64,000 nt of DNA, taken from the NCBI GenBank assembly GCA_963842515.1, contig CAWJGO010000005.1, positions 310,001 through 374,000 on the forward strand, in the 5' to 3' direction. Shown here piece after piece: positions 52,692 through 60,656 of this stretch. Source of the stretch: CADEED01 sp963842515. Lineage in GTDB: Bacteria > Pseudomonadota > Gammaproteobacteria > Steroidobacterales > Steroidobacteraceae. The notes beneath the pieces were generated by a model that did not search any database, was not told the origin of the DNA, and saw only the letters and a program-made list of their open reading frames with translations. Made by a program: the position numbers and the translations under genes. How positions within the stretch are numbered: position 1 is the first letter of the stretch; every line of letters starts with the position of its first letter.

Positions 52692-52723
52692 AAAAAAGGC
52701 CGGTCGTCGTGACCGGCCTTTTT
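52692..52723 (+). terminator. Rho-independent terminator
   Basis: A-run, 8-bp GC-rich stem GGCCGGTC/GACCGGCC (52698-52705 with 52711-52718), 5-base loop and TTTTT. Lies 37 bases after the first porin gene. The A-run also makes it usable on the other strand. It separates the two porin genes transcriptionally. Confidence 0.9.
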
Positions 52724-52812
52724 CTTTGGTGCTCAAGAATTGGGCGCTGCTTCACATGAGGGTAGGGGAATACCTAACTCATTGATTTGAATAAGCGCCT
52801 AAGATCGCCGGC

Positions 52813-53541
52813 ATGAATATCGGAAGAATCTTTGCCATAGCTGGACTCGCGGTGAGCGCAGGCAATGCGCACGCGCAACTCAGTTCCACGGTCACGCTCG
52901 TCTCGGACTATGAGTTCCGCGGCGTTTCACTGTCCGACGAGGATCCGGCGCTGCAGGCGAGCCTCGACTATGAGTTCGCGAACGGGATTGCGATCGGCAC
53001 CTGGGCGAGCACGCTCGACTACGGCGACGACTACGACGGCACTATCGAGCTCGATTTGTACGCCAGCTACAGCCGCGAGATTTCCGAGACCGTTTCGTGG
53101 AGCGCCGGACTCACGGCCTACACCTATCCCGACAGCAGCGCGAGCGCAGCGCGACTCAAGATCGAGCCGTACCTCGAGGGCTACGTCGACATCACGGCCG
53201 GCTCATTCCACGCGGCGCAGTGGTACGCCGATGACTACAGCGGACTTGGCATCGCCGCGCAGTACACCGAGGTCAACTACACCCACGAGCTGCCAGGAAA
53301 TCTCAGCCTGGCGGCCCACATCGGGTACTCCTGGGGCGACTACTGGGAAGACGACACGATGGGCGGCGGTGAGCTCACCGATTACTCGCTCGGGCTGTCA
53401 TACGAAGCCGGTCATTTCACTCTCGGCGGCAAGCTCGCGGGCACCGATGCATCGGGCGATCTCAAAGTGAGCAGCGGCCCGTTCACGAACGACACACGCC
53501 TCGTGGTGTGGATCGAAACCACGTTTCCGTGGGAAAAATAG
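52813..53541 (+). CDS. TorF family putative porin (second of two)
   Basis: 242 residues; signal peptide IFAIAGLAVSAGNAHAQ. Same pattern as the upstream paralogue: LSSTVTLVSDYEFRGVSLSD, WASTLDYGDDYDG, IELDLYASYSR and a C-terminal WIETTFPWEK. By eye the two share the order of motifs but well under half of their residues. No sigma-54 consensus is seen upstream of this gene, so the two porins are probably regulated differently. 60 bases separate it from the MATE gene. Confidence 0.87.
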   Translation: MNIGRIFAIAGLAVSAGNAHAQLSSTVTLVSDYEFRGVSLSDEDPALQASLDYEFANGIAIGTWASTLDYGDDYDGTIELDLYASYSREISETVSWSAGLTAYTYPDSSASAARLKIEPYLEGYVDITAGSFHAAQWYADDYSGLGIAAQYTEVNYTHELPGNLSLAAHIGYSWGDYWEDDTMGGGELTDYSLGLSYEAGHFTLGGKLAGTDASGDLKVSSGPFTNDTRLVVWIETTFPWEK

Positions 53542-53601
53542 TCAATTGACGAGGGCCCGCGGGCCTGTCAAAAAGCCTGCCCCGTTTTCGATCGGCAGGC
53601 C

Positions 53602-54963
53602 ATGAAAGATCTCAGCAGCGGTTCCATTCCGGGGCACCTCATCTCGATGTCTGTCCAGATGGCGATCGGTATCCTGGTCCAGACGCTGTATTTCTTTTGT
53701 GACCTGTACTTTGTGTCGCGGCTTGGCGATGCGGCGATCGCCGGTGTGACGTCGGCAGGGAACATCTGGTTCGTGGTGCTCGCGCTCACGCAGGTGCTCG
53801 GCGTGGGCACGGTCGCGCTGGTTTCGCACGCGGTAGGCGCGCAGCAGCGCGATCGGGCAAACCTGGTCTTCAACCAGTCGCTGCTGCTGTCCGGGTTCGT
53901 CGGTGTGTTCGTGTTCTTCGGCGTTTATGCCGCGGCCGGGCCCTATATGCGGACCATTGGCGCCGATGAAGCCACGGTGCAGGCGGGCATCGACTATCTA
54001 TATTGGTTTGCGCCGGGACTGGGGCTGCAGTTCGCGATGGTCGCGATGTTCTCCACTCTGCGCGGCACCGGCATCGTCAAGCCGACGATGATCCTGCAAA
54101 TGATCACCGTGGTGGTGAACGTCATCCTGGCGCCCATCCTGATCGCCGGCTGGGGCACGGGCAAACCCATGGGCACCGCCGGCGCCGGACTCGCGAGCAC
54201 GATCTCCATCGCGGTCGGCGTGATCCTGAGCGGCTACTACTTTTTCAAGCACGAGAAATACGTCGCGATCCATCGCGAGCAGTTGCGAATGCAGCCGGCG
54301 GTGTGGGGCCGCCTGCTCTACATCGGCTTGCCCGTCGGTCTCGAGTTCTTTCTCATGTCCATCGTGATGGCGTTCATCTACTGGTTGATCCGTGACTTCG
54401 GCGCGGCAGCACAGGCGGGCTTCGGCATCGGCCAGGGAGTCATGCGCATCATCATGCTGCCCGCGATGGCCGTGGCCTTCGCATCGGCACCGATTGCCGG
54501 GCAGAATTTCGGCGCGCGAAAACCCGAGCGAGTGCGCGAGACTTTCAAGGTGGCCGTGTTGATCAGCGTGGCAATCATGTTGCTGGAGACCGTGCTGTGT
54601 CAGTTCAAGTCGGATCTCTTCATCCGAATCTTCACGACTGAAGCCGCTGTTGTGGCAATCGGCGTGCAGATGCTGATGATCGGCTCGTGGAACTTCGTCG
54701 CGAACGGCGTGATTTTCTGCTGCTCATCGATGTTCCAGGCTCTGGGGAACACCTGGCCCACGATCGCCTCCAGCGCGCTGCGTCTCGCCATATTCATCGG
54801 GCCGGCAATCTGGCTGGCTTCCCGCCCGGGCTTCGAGCTGCATCACCTGTGGTATTTGTCAGTCGCGACGATGTTCGTGCAGTCCGTGGTCGCTTACCTG
54901 TTTCTGCGCCGGGAATTCCGTCGCAAACTCGCCGTAACGCCGTCACTGGTGCAGCCGGCGTAA
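53602..54963 (+). CDS. MATE family efflux transporter
   Basis: 453 residues, about 12 helices in two similar halves. The pattern PGHLISMSVQMAIGILVQTL, YFVSRLGDAAIAGVTSAGN, then FFLMSIVMAFIYWLIRDFG and AGFGIGQGVMRIIMLPAMAV is typical of NorM/DinF-type multidrug exporters driven by Na+ or H+. The C-terminus ends LVQPA with a TAA stop of which the last two bases belong to repeat copy 2, so the native end may have been changed. Substrate unknown. Confidence 0.9.
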   Translation: MKDLSSGSIPGHLISMSVQMAIGILVQTLYFFCDLYFVSRLGDAAIAGVTSAGNIWFVVLALTQVLGVGTVALVSHAVGAQQRDRANLVFNQSLLLSGFVGVFVFFGVYAAAGPYMRTIGADEATVQAGIDYLYWFAPGLGLQFAMVAMFSTLRGTGIVKPTMILQMITVVVNVILAPILIAGWGTGKPMGTAGAGLASTISIAVGVILSGYYFFKHEKYVAIHREQLRMQPAVWGRLLYIGLPVGLEFFLMSIVMAFIYWLIRDFGAAAQAGFGIGQGVMRIIMLPAMAVAFASAPIAGQNFGARKPERVRETFKVAVLISVAIMLLETVLCQFKSDLFIRIFTTEAAVVAIGVQMLMIGSWNFVANGVIFCCSSMFQALGNTWPTIASSALRLAIFIGPAIWLASRPGFELHHLWYLSVATMFVQSVVAYLFLRREFRRKLAVTPSLVQPA

Positions 54964-55684
54964 ATGGGGACATTCCTGATTTGCTAGGAAACCGGGACGC
55001 GGCTCACTGTGTTTGGGTGTGCGGGGATGTTCGGGTGGAATGTTCCAGGCGCTCGCTGGTGAGCGCGCCGGACGGCGTTCGCTTGCGCGAGGCTGCGCGC
55101 CAGAGCTGTCAGCGTTCAATATGGAACTGCGCAAAACGCGCGCGTCAGGAGAGAACCACCAAAGAGGAGCTGCGCGCTGATCGCCTCGCGCTGCGCCGCT
55201 CACACGCGAGCGCCTGGAACATTCCACCCGAACATCCTCGCGCGCCCACGCACGTGGAGAGGAAGGATCCCATAGCAAGCGGGTGTGGTGTGCCCCCAGC
55301 TAGCGGAGAGAAGAGCGCAAGTCGGAAAGCTCGCGCGAGCAACCTTCCGTGCGGCTCCGATCTCAGCCACCCAAGCAAACGGGGACACGTCTTGATCGGA
55401 GTGTGAGCTGGCGTTGCTGGATCGCTCAGGGTCGAGAGCGAGCGTCTGAGCGGCGAGCGCGAGGCGTATAGCGCGCAGGTACTCTTTGGTGGGTCTTATC
55501 TACGTGCGCGTTTTGCGCTGATTGCAATCGACCGCTGACAGCTCTGGCGCGCAGCCTCGAGCGAGCGCACGCCGTCCGGCGCGCTCAGCAGCGAGCTCTC
55601 GACCCTGAGCGATCCAGCAACTCCACCTCCCAATCCCATCGAGGTGCGTCCCCTTTTGCTAGGAAATGGGGAATGTCCCCATTT
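54962..55684. repeat. Composite palindromic repeat element, copy 2
   Basis: 723 bp, same organisation as copy 1 at 49801-50521 with few differences over long stretches. Arm A is longer here: 32 bp perfect (55025-55056 with 55206-55237). Arm B is 26 bp perfect (55414-55439 with 55595-55620). The left cap is degenerate (AAATGGGGACATTCCTGATTT, read as 12+9 bases) and the right cap is a perfect palindrome at 55664-55684 (AAATGGGGA-ATG-TCCCCATTT). The element fills the whole space between the convergent MATE and aminotransferase genes and supplies bases to both stop codons. No conserved open frame is shared by the two copies. Confidence 0.9.
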
Positions 55685-57009
55685 CAATCGCGCAGAGCTT
55701 GTGACAAGACCCCAAACAACTCTTCGATGTGCTTGGGCTCGATGATGAGCGCCGGCGAGAGCGCGATGATGTCGCCGGTAGTGCGGACCAGCAGCCCGCG
55801 CTCGAAGCACTTGAGAAAGACGGAAAACGCCCGTGCGCCGGGCGAGGCCGCGATCGGATCCAGCTCGATGCCCGCGACCAGGCCGTAATTGCGGATATCG
55901 ATGACATGCGGCAGGCCGCGCATCTCATGCACCGCTTTCTCGAACAGCGGCCCGGTCTGCCTGGCGCGCGTGAGCAGCTGCTCACTTTCATATATGCCGA
56001 TCGCGGCGAGGCCCGCCGCGCAGGCGATGGGATGCGCGGAATAAGTGTAGCCATGGAACAGTTCGATGGCGCCTGGCGGGCCCTGCATGAATGCGTCATA
56101 GATTTTTTTCGAGGCGAGCACCGCTCCCATGGGAACGCAGCCGTTGGTGAGGCCCTTGGCGCAAGTGATCATGTCGGGCGTAACGCCGAATTCCTGCGCG
56201 GCGAACGGCGACCCCAGGCGCCCGAAGCCGGTGATCACTTCGTCGAAGATCAGCAGGATGCCGTGTTTGTCGCAAATCTCGCGTAAGCGCTGCAGATAGC
56301 CTTGCGGCGGCAATACCACACCGGTGGATCCGGCGATGGGCTCGACGATGACCGCAGCAATGGTTGACGCGTCGTGCAGCGCGACCAGGCGCTCGAGGTC
56401 ATCGGCGAGCTCGGCTCCGTGCGCCGGCAGACCGCGAGTGAATGCATTGCGCTTGATGTCGTGCGTATGCGGGAGATGGTCGACGCCGGGAATCATCGCC
56501 GTGGGCCACGTCTTGCGGTTGGCCACCATGCCACCCACGCTGATGCCGCCGAAACCCACGCCGTGATAGCCACGCTCGCGGCCTAACAAGCGTACGCGCG
56601 CGGCATCGCCTTTGACGCGGTGATAGGCCAGCGCGATCTTGAGCGCCGTGTCGACCGACTCCGACCCTGAATTGGTGAAGAACACATGATCGAGCCCGGC
56701 GGGGGCGATGCGCACGACGGCATTGGCGAGCTCGAACGCGGCGGGATGGCCCATCTGGAATGCGGGCGCGTAGTCCATGACCTCGAGCTGTGCCGTCACC
56801 GCCTGGGTGATTTCCTTGCGGCCGTGGCCGGCATTCACACACCACAATCCGGCGACCCCATCGAGAATCTTTCGGCCCTCGGGCGTTTCGTAGTACATGC
56901 CCGACGCGCGCGCCAGCATGCGCGGCTTGGCTTTGAACTGGCGGTTTGCCGTGAACGGCATCCAGTAGGCGTCGAGGGAAAGGGCTGTATGTTCGGGTTC
57001 GGCGGCCAT
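55684..57009 (-). CDS. Class III aminotransferase (omega-amino acid:pyruvate / polyamine type)
   Basis: 441 residues. PLP-binding features: TNSGSESVDTALKIALAYHR, IFDEVITGFGR (Asp256) and the Schiff-base Lys285 in TCAKGLTNG. The start YWMPFTANRQFKAKPRML is the pattern of beta-alanine/putrescine:pyruvate aminotransferases. An XRE-cupin regulator and an aldehyde dehydrogenase are encoded divergently, the typical polyamine or omega-amino-acid catabolic set: the aminotransferase makes an aldehyde and the dehydrogenase oxidises it. Its TGA stop is completed by the terminal base of repeat copy 2. Confidence 0.9.
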   Translation of the reverse strand: MAAEPEHTALSLDAYWMPFTANRQFKAKPRMLARASGMYYETPEGRKILDGVAGLWCVNAGHGRKEITQAVTAQLEVMDYAPAFQMGHPAAFELANAVVRIAPAGLDHVFFTNSGSESVDTALKIALAYHRVKGDAARVRLLGRERGYHGVGFGGISVGGMVANRKTWPTAMIPGVDHLPHTHDIKRNAFTRGLPAHGAELADDLERLVALHDASTIAAVIVEPIAGSTGVVLPPQGYLQRLREICDKHGILLIFDEVITGFGRLGSPFAAQEFGVTPDMITCAKGLTNGCVPMGAVLASKKIYDAFMQGPPGAIELFHGYTYSAHPIACAAGLAAIGIYESEQLLTRARQTGPLFEKAVHEMRGLPHVIDIRNYGLVAGIELDPIAASPGARAFSVFLKCFERGLLVRTTGDIIALSPALIIEPKHIEELFGVLSQALRD

Positions 57010-57042
57010 GATGTTCGACTCCGGCAGTTGCCCAAGATCATA

Positions 57043-57058
57043 ATGCTTTTATGAGCAT
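57043..57058. promoter_or_regulatory. Candidate operator at the divergent promoter
   Basis: The dyad ATGCT-N6-AGCAT overlaps the start codon of the XRE-cupin regulator (57051). A CATAAT -10-like element sits only a few bases before that ATG and no Shine-Dalgarno is visible, so the regulator mRNA may be leaderless. The 41-base gap to the aminotransferase gene means one site could control both genes. Confidence 0.35.
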
Positions 57059-57599
57059 CGACGTCGGAGCACGGCTCAAGCACGTGCGCGAGCTGCACGG
57101 CCTCTCGCAGCGCGAGCTGGCGCGCCGTGCCGGCGTCACCAATGGTCTCATCTCGTTGATCGAGCAGAACCGCGTAAGTCCATCGGTGGGCTCACTCAAG
57201 AAGGTGCTCGACGGCGTGCCGATGTCCATGGCGGAATTCTTCACGCTGGACGTGGTGAGCGCCGCCCAGGTGTTCTACGCGGCCGGCGAGCTGGTGGAGA
57301 TCGGCAACGAGGCCGCCTCGCTGCGGCTGGTGGCCGCGCAACGGCCCGGACGCCAGCTCACCGTGCTGCATGAACGTTATCTACCCGACGCCGCGACCGG
57401 CGAGGAGATGCTCTCGCATCGCGGGGAAGAGGGCGGCGTCGTGGTGCGTGGCAAGGTCGAGCTCACCGTGGGCGGGCAGACCCGGGTGTTGGAAGCCGGC
57501 GATGCCTACTACTTCTCCAGCTCCACGCCGCATCGCTTTCGCAATGTCGGCAGCGAGGTCTGTGAGATCATCTCCGCCTCCACACCGCCGACGTTCTGA
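57051..57599 (+). CDS. XRE-family regulator with C-terminal cupin (PuuR-like)
   Basis: 182 residues. N-terminal HTH (LSQRELARRAGVTNGLISLI, residues 19-38 region), linker, and a cupin sensor domain (about 105-175: EEGGVVVRGKVELTVGGQTR; DAYYFSSSTPHRFRNVG). This is the architecture of PuuR, the repressor of putrescine catabolism. It is divergent from the aminotransferase gene and followed 10 bases later by the aldehyde dehydrogenase gene, so it probably controls both. The effector is likely an amine, by analogy only. Confidence 0.9.
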   Translation: MSIDVGARLKHVRELHGLSQRELARRAGVTNGLISLIEQNRVSPSVGSLKKVLDGVPMSMAEFFTLDVVSAAQVFYAAGELVEIGNEAASLRLVAAQRPGRQLTVLHERYLPDAATGEEMLSHRGEEGGVVVRGKVELTVGGQTRVLEAGDAYYFSSSTPHRFRNVGSEVCEIISASTPPTF

Positions 57600-57609
57600 C
57601 AGGTTCCCG

Positions 57610-59115
57610 ATGGCCGCCCAGCCCGAAATTACCGCCACGCAATGGCGCGAACGCGCCGCCGCGCTCAAGCCCCGTTCGCAGCTCTTCATCGATGGACAAT
57701 TCGTCCCGGCCGCCAATGGCGCGACGTTCGACAACATCAATCCGGCGACGGGCCGTTCGATAGGCGCGGTTGCGGCTGGCGAGCAACTCGACATCGAGCG
57801 CGCGGTCGCGAGCGGACGAGCCGCCTTTCACCGCGGCGTCTGGTCGCAACAACCGCCCAAAGTCCGCAAAAAGGTACTGCTCAAGCTCGCCGAGCTCATG
57901 TTGGCGAATCGTGAGGAGCTGGCGTTGTTAGAGACGTTGGACATGGGAAAACCCATCTCCGACAGCCTGAGTGTCGATATTCCCTCGGCGGCAAACTGCA
58001 TCCGCTGGTATGCCGAGGCGGTCGACAAGATCTACGACGAAGTGGCGCCCACCGGGCCGAATGCGCTGGCCATGATCACGCGCGAGCCCATGGGTGTGGT
58101 CGGCGCCATCGTGCCGTGGAATTTTCCCCTGCTGATGGCATCGTGGAAAATCGGTCCGGTGCTCGCCAGCGGCAATTCACTGGTGCTCAAGCCGTCCGAG
58201 AAATCGCCGCTGACGGCCTTGCGGGTGGCGGAGCTTGCCGTGGAAGCCGGTCTTCCCGAAGGCGTGTTCAACGTAGTTCCCGGTTTCGGGCAGACAGCCG
58301 GCAAGGCCTTGGCATTGTCGATGGGTGTCGATTGCATCGCCTTCACCGGCTCCACCGCGACCGGCAAAATGGTGATGCAGTACGCCGCGCAGTCGAATCT
58401 CAAGAAGGTGTCGCTCGAGTGTGGCGGCAAGTCTCCTAACATCGTGCTGGCGGATTGCCCGGATCTCGACAAGGCTGCGACGGCGGCCGCGTACGCCATC
58501 TTCTTCAACCAGGGTGAGATGTGTTCTGCTGGTTCGCGCCTGCTGGTGGAGGCGTCCGTCAAGGACGCCATGCTCGAGAAAATCGCCGTGGTCGGCCGCA
58601 GCATGCTGCCCGGGGATCCGCTCGATCCGGCCACCAAACTCGGCGCCATCGTCGATGAAACGCAGATGAAGCGCGTGCTGTCATACATCGACGCCGGCAA
58701 GTCCGACGGCGCCACGGTGGCCTTGGGCGGAAACCGCGTGCGCGCCGACAGCGGCGGATTCTTCGTCGAACCCACGGTGTTCGACGGTGTGTTGCCGGCG
58801 CATCGCATCGCGCGCGAAGAGATTTTCGGGCCCGTACTCGCCACGATCTCCTTCAAGAACGTCGATGAGGCCATCCAGATCGCCAACGACGTGGAGTACG
58901 GCCTGGCCGCCGCGGTGTGGACGCGCGACATCAATACCGCCCATCGCACCGCGCGGGCGTTGCGTGCCGGCACGGTATACGTGAACTGCTACGACGCCGA
59001 CGACATCACCGTTCCTTTCGGCGGTTTCAAACAATCCGGCATCGGCCGCGACAAGTCGCTGCATGCCTTCGACAAGTACACCGAGCTCAAGACCACATGG
59101 ATCGAGCTCAGCTGA
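57610..59115 (+). CDS. Aldehyde dehydrogenase (PuuC-like gamma-aminobutyraldehyde type)
   Basis: 501 residues from ATG 57610. Catalytic Cys305 in GEMCSAGSR, general base Glu270 in SLECGGKSPN, and the VPWNFPLL Asn motif of the oxyanion hole. The sequence around ETLDMGKPI and NCYDADDITVPFGGFKQSG is typical of PuuC/AldA-type enzymes that oxidise amino aldehydes with NAD(P)+. It is 10 bases after the regulator gene, and its last 19 bases overlap the next gene's start. It works downstream of the aminotransferase at 55684. Confidence 0.9.
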   Translation: MAAQPEITATQWRERAAALKPRSQLFIDGQFVPAANGATFDNINPATGRSIGAVAAGEQLDIERAVASGRAAFHRGVWSQQPPKVRKKVLLKLAELMLANREELALLETLDMGKPISDSLSVDIPSAANCIRWYAEAVDKIYDEVAPTGPNALAMITREPMGVVGAIVPWNFPLLMASWKIGPVLASGNSLVLKPSEKSPLTALRVAELAVEAGLPEGVFNVVPGFGQTAGKALALSMGVDCIAFTGSTATGKMVMQYAAQSNLKKVSLECGGKSPNIVLADCPDLDKAATAAAYAIFFNQGEMCSAGSRLLVEASVKDAMLEKIAVVGRSMLPGDPLDPATKLGAIVDETQMKRVLSYIDAGKSDGATVALGGNRVRADSGGFFVEPTVFDGVLPAHRIAREEIFGPVLATISFKNVDEAIQIANDVEYGLAAAVWTRDINTAHRTARALRAGTVYVNCYDADDITVPFGGFKQSGIGRDKSLHAFDKYTELKTTWIELS

Positions 59116-60656
59116 ACATTCATCCTGATTCACCGGTAGCGTTCGTCGACATCGAAACGACCGGTTGTGCACCGGGCCTGCATCGCGTCATCGACGTCGC
59201 CGTGATCGGAGCGCGCGGCGGCGACGTGGAATTCGAATGGCAGAGTCTGGTGAATCCAGGTGTGCGCGTACCGGCCGGCATCACCGAGCTCACCGGCATC
59301 GATAACGACATGCTGGCCGATGCGCCGCCGTTCGAGAAGATAGCGAAGGAATTGCGCGCGCGGCTCGACGGAAGGGTCTTCATCGCCCATAACGTGCGCT
59401 TCGACTACGGATTCATCCGGCGCGAATTTGGGTTCAACTCGACGCCTTGGCGCAGCCCGAACCTGTGCACGGTGCGGCTGTCGCGCGCGTTGTATCCGGA
59501 AATGCCCAGGCACAATCTCGACGCCGTCATGGAACGTCACGGTATCGTCATCGAAAATCGCCATCGCGCCATGCCGGATGCGCAGGCGCTGCTGGCGTTC
59601 TGGCGCAAGATGCGCGCGGCCTGGCCGGTCGACACACTGCAGGCCGCTCTCGATCTGGCGAGCCTGCGCGCGACGCTGCCGGCGGCATTGCCGCCAGACC
59701 TCGCCGACGATCTTCCGGAGAGCTCTGGGGTGTATCGATTCTTGGACGAGACCGGCACTCTTCTATATGTGAGCAAGGCGAACAACCTGCGCGAGCGCGT
59801 GCTCGATCATTTCCGGGCGGGTGCCACCGACGCGAAGTCGCGCAAGCTCACCGCCGAGGTGCGGCGCGTGCAATGGACCGAAACTGCCGGTGAACTGGGT
59901 GCGTTGCTGCTGGAGGCGCGTGAAGTGCGCGAATCCACGCCGACGTACAACCGGCAGCTGAAGGGCGACGGTGCCCGGTTCACGTGGATGTTCGAAGACG
60001 CCGCACCGCCGCGCCTGGTGCAACTCGACGCGGAAATTCTGCGCTCCGGGAACGCCTTCGGCACCTGGCGCAGCGAGCGCGACGCGCGGCGGGCACTCGA
60101 AGCGCTCGCGCGCGAGCACAAGTGGTGCTTCAAACTCCTGGGGCTCGAGAGCGGTCCCGGAAGCTGTTTCGGTTTCCAGGTGGGACGCTGCAAGGGATCT
60201 TGCGTGGGAAAAGAGCCTGCGGCTCTGCACAGCGCGCGCGTGAAACTCGGCTTGATGCCGTTACGCCTCAAACCGTGGCCCCACCGGGGACCTGTGATGT
60301 TGCGCGAGGGAGCGGGCGAGCGCCAGCAATGGCACATCATCGACGCATGGCAGCACGTGGGCAGCTTCGATGCCGGCGACGAAGATGCAATCACGGCGCT
60401 CATGAGCAGTTCCCGACGTGCCACCGACCGTTTTGACATCGATGCGTATCGCATATTCACGCGCTTCATGAGCGACACCCGGCACGTACCATTGCCATAT
60501 TGCCATTGCCATTGCCGCGAACGTGACGATGCCGCGCGTGGAAGTTGCGAATTTCCGGCCTTTTGTCGGGCAGCATTGCGAGACGGTCGCGACGGGTACG
60601 TTGCTCGCCGCCGCCGGATTGAACTTGTCCGAACCGATGTTGTTTGGCTTGGGTGA
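59097..60656 (+). CDS. DnaQ-like 3'-5' exonuclease fused to a GIY-YIG (UvrC/Cho-type) domain
   Basis: 519 residues from ATG 59097. N-terminal DEDDh exonuclease: Asp18 and Glu20 in FVDIETTG, AHNVRFDYGFIRREF, and His156-x4-Asp161 (HRAMPD). The C-terminal GIY-YIG endonuclease-like domain starts at Gly211-Val-Tyr (GVYRFLDETG; LYVSKANNLRERV). This is the architecture of a stand-alone epsilon-like/Cho exonuclease family, probably in DNA repair. After about residue 460 (VPLPYCHCHCRERDDAARG) the sequence loses family character: an ATTGCC microsatellite at 60491-60516 may have shifted the frame, giving a long 3' overlap of about 134 bases with the next gene. Confidence 0.85.
   Translation: MDRAQLNIHPDSPVAFVDIETTGCAPGLHRVIDVAVIGARGGDVEFEWQSLVNPGVRVPAGITELTGIDNDMLADAPPFEKIAKELRARLDGRVFIAHNVRFDYGFIRREFGFNSTPWRSPNLCTVRLSRALYPEMPRHNLDAVMERHGIVIENRHRAMPDAQALLAFWRKMRAAWPVDTLQAALDLASLRATLPAALPPDLADDLPESSGVYRFLDETGTLLYVSKANNLRERVLDHFRAGATDAKSRKLTAEVRRVQWTETAGELGALLLEAREVRESTPTYNRQLKGDGARFTWMFEDAAPPRLVQLDAEILRSGNAFGTWRSERDARRALEALAREHKWCFKLLGLESGPGSCFGFQVGRCKGSCVGKEPAALHSARVKLGLMPLRLKPWPHRGPVMLREGAGERQQWHIIDAWQHVGSFDAGDEDAITALMSSSRRATDRFDIDAYRIFTRFMSDTRHVPLPYCHCHCRERDDAARGSCEFPAFCRAALRDGRDGYVARRRRIELVRTDVVWLG
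60491..60516 (+). repeat. ATTGCC hexanucleotide microsatellite
   Basis: ATTGCC occurs four times with one 2-base interruption (ATTGCC-AT-ATTGCC-ATTGCC-ATTGCC) inside the 3' end of the exonuclease gene. Slippage by whole units keeps frame, but the interruption could mark an earlier indel. Confidence 0.7.

Noticed and set aside
60491..60516. CRISPR-like or regulatory repeat
   Set aside because: The units are only 6 bases with no spacers, and they lie inside a coding sequence; it is a simple microsatellite.
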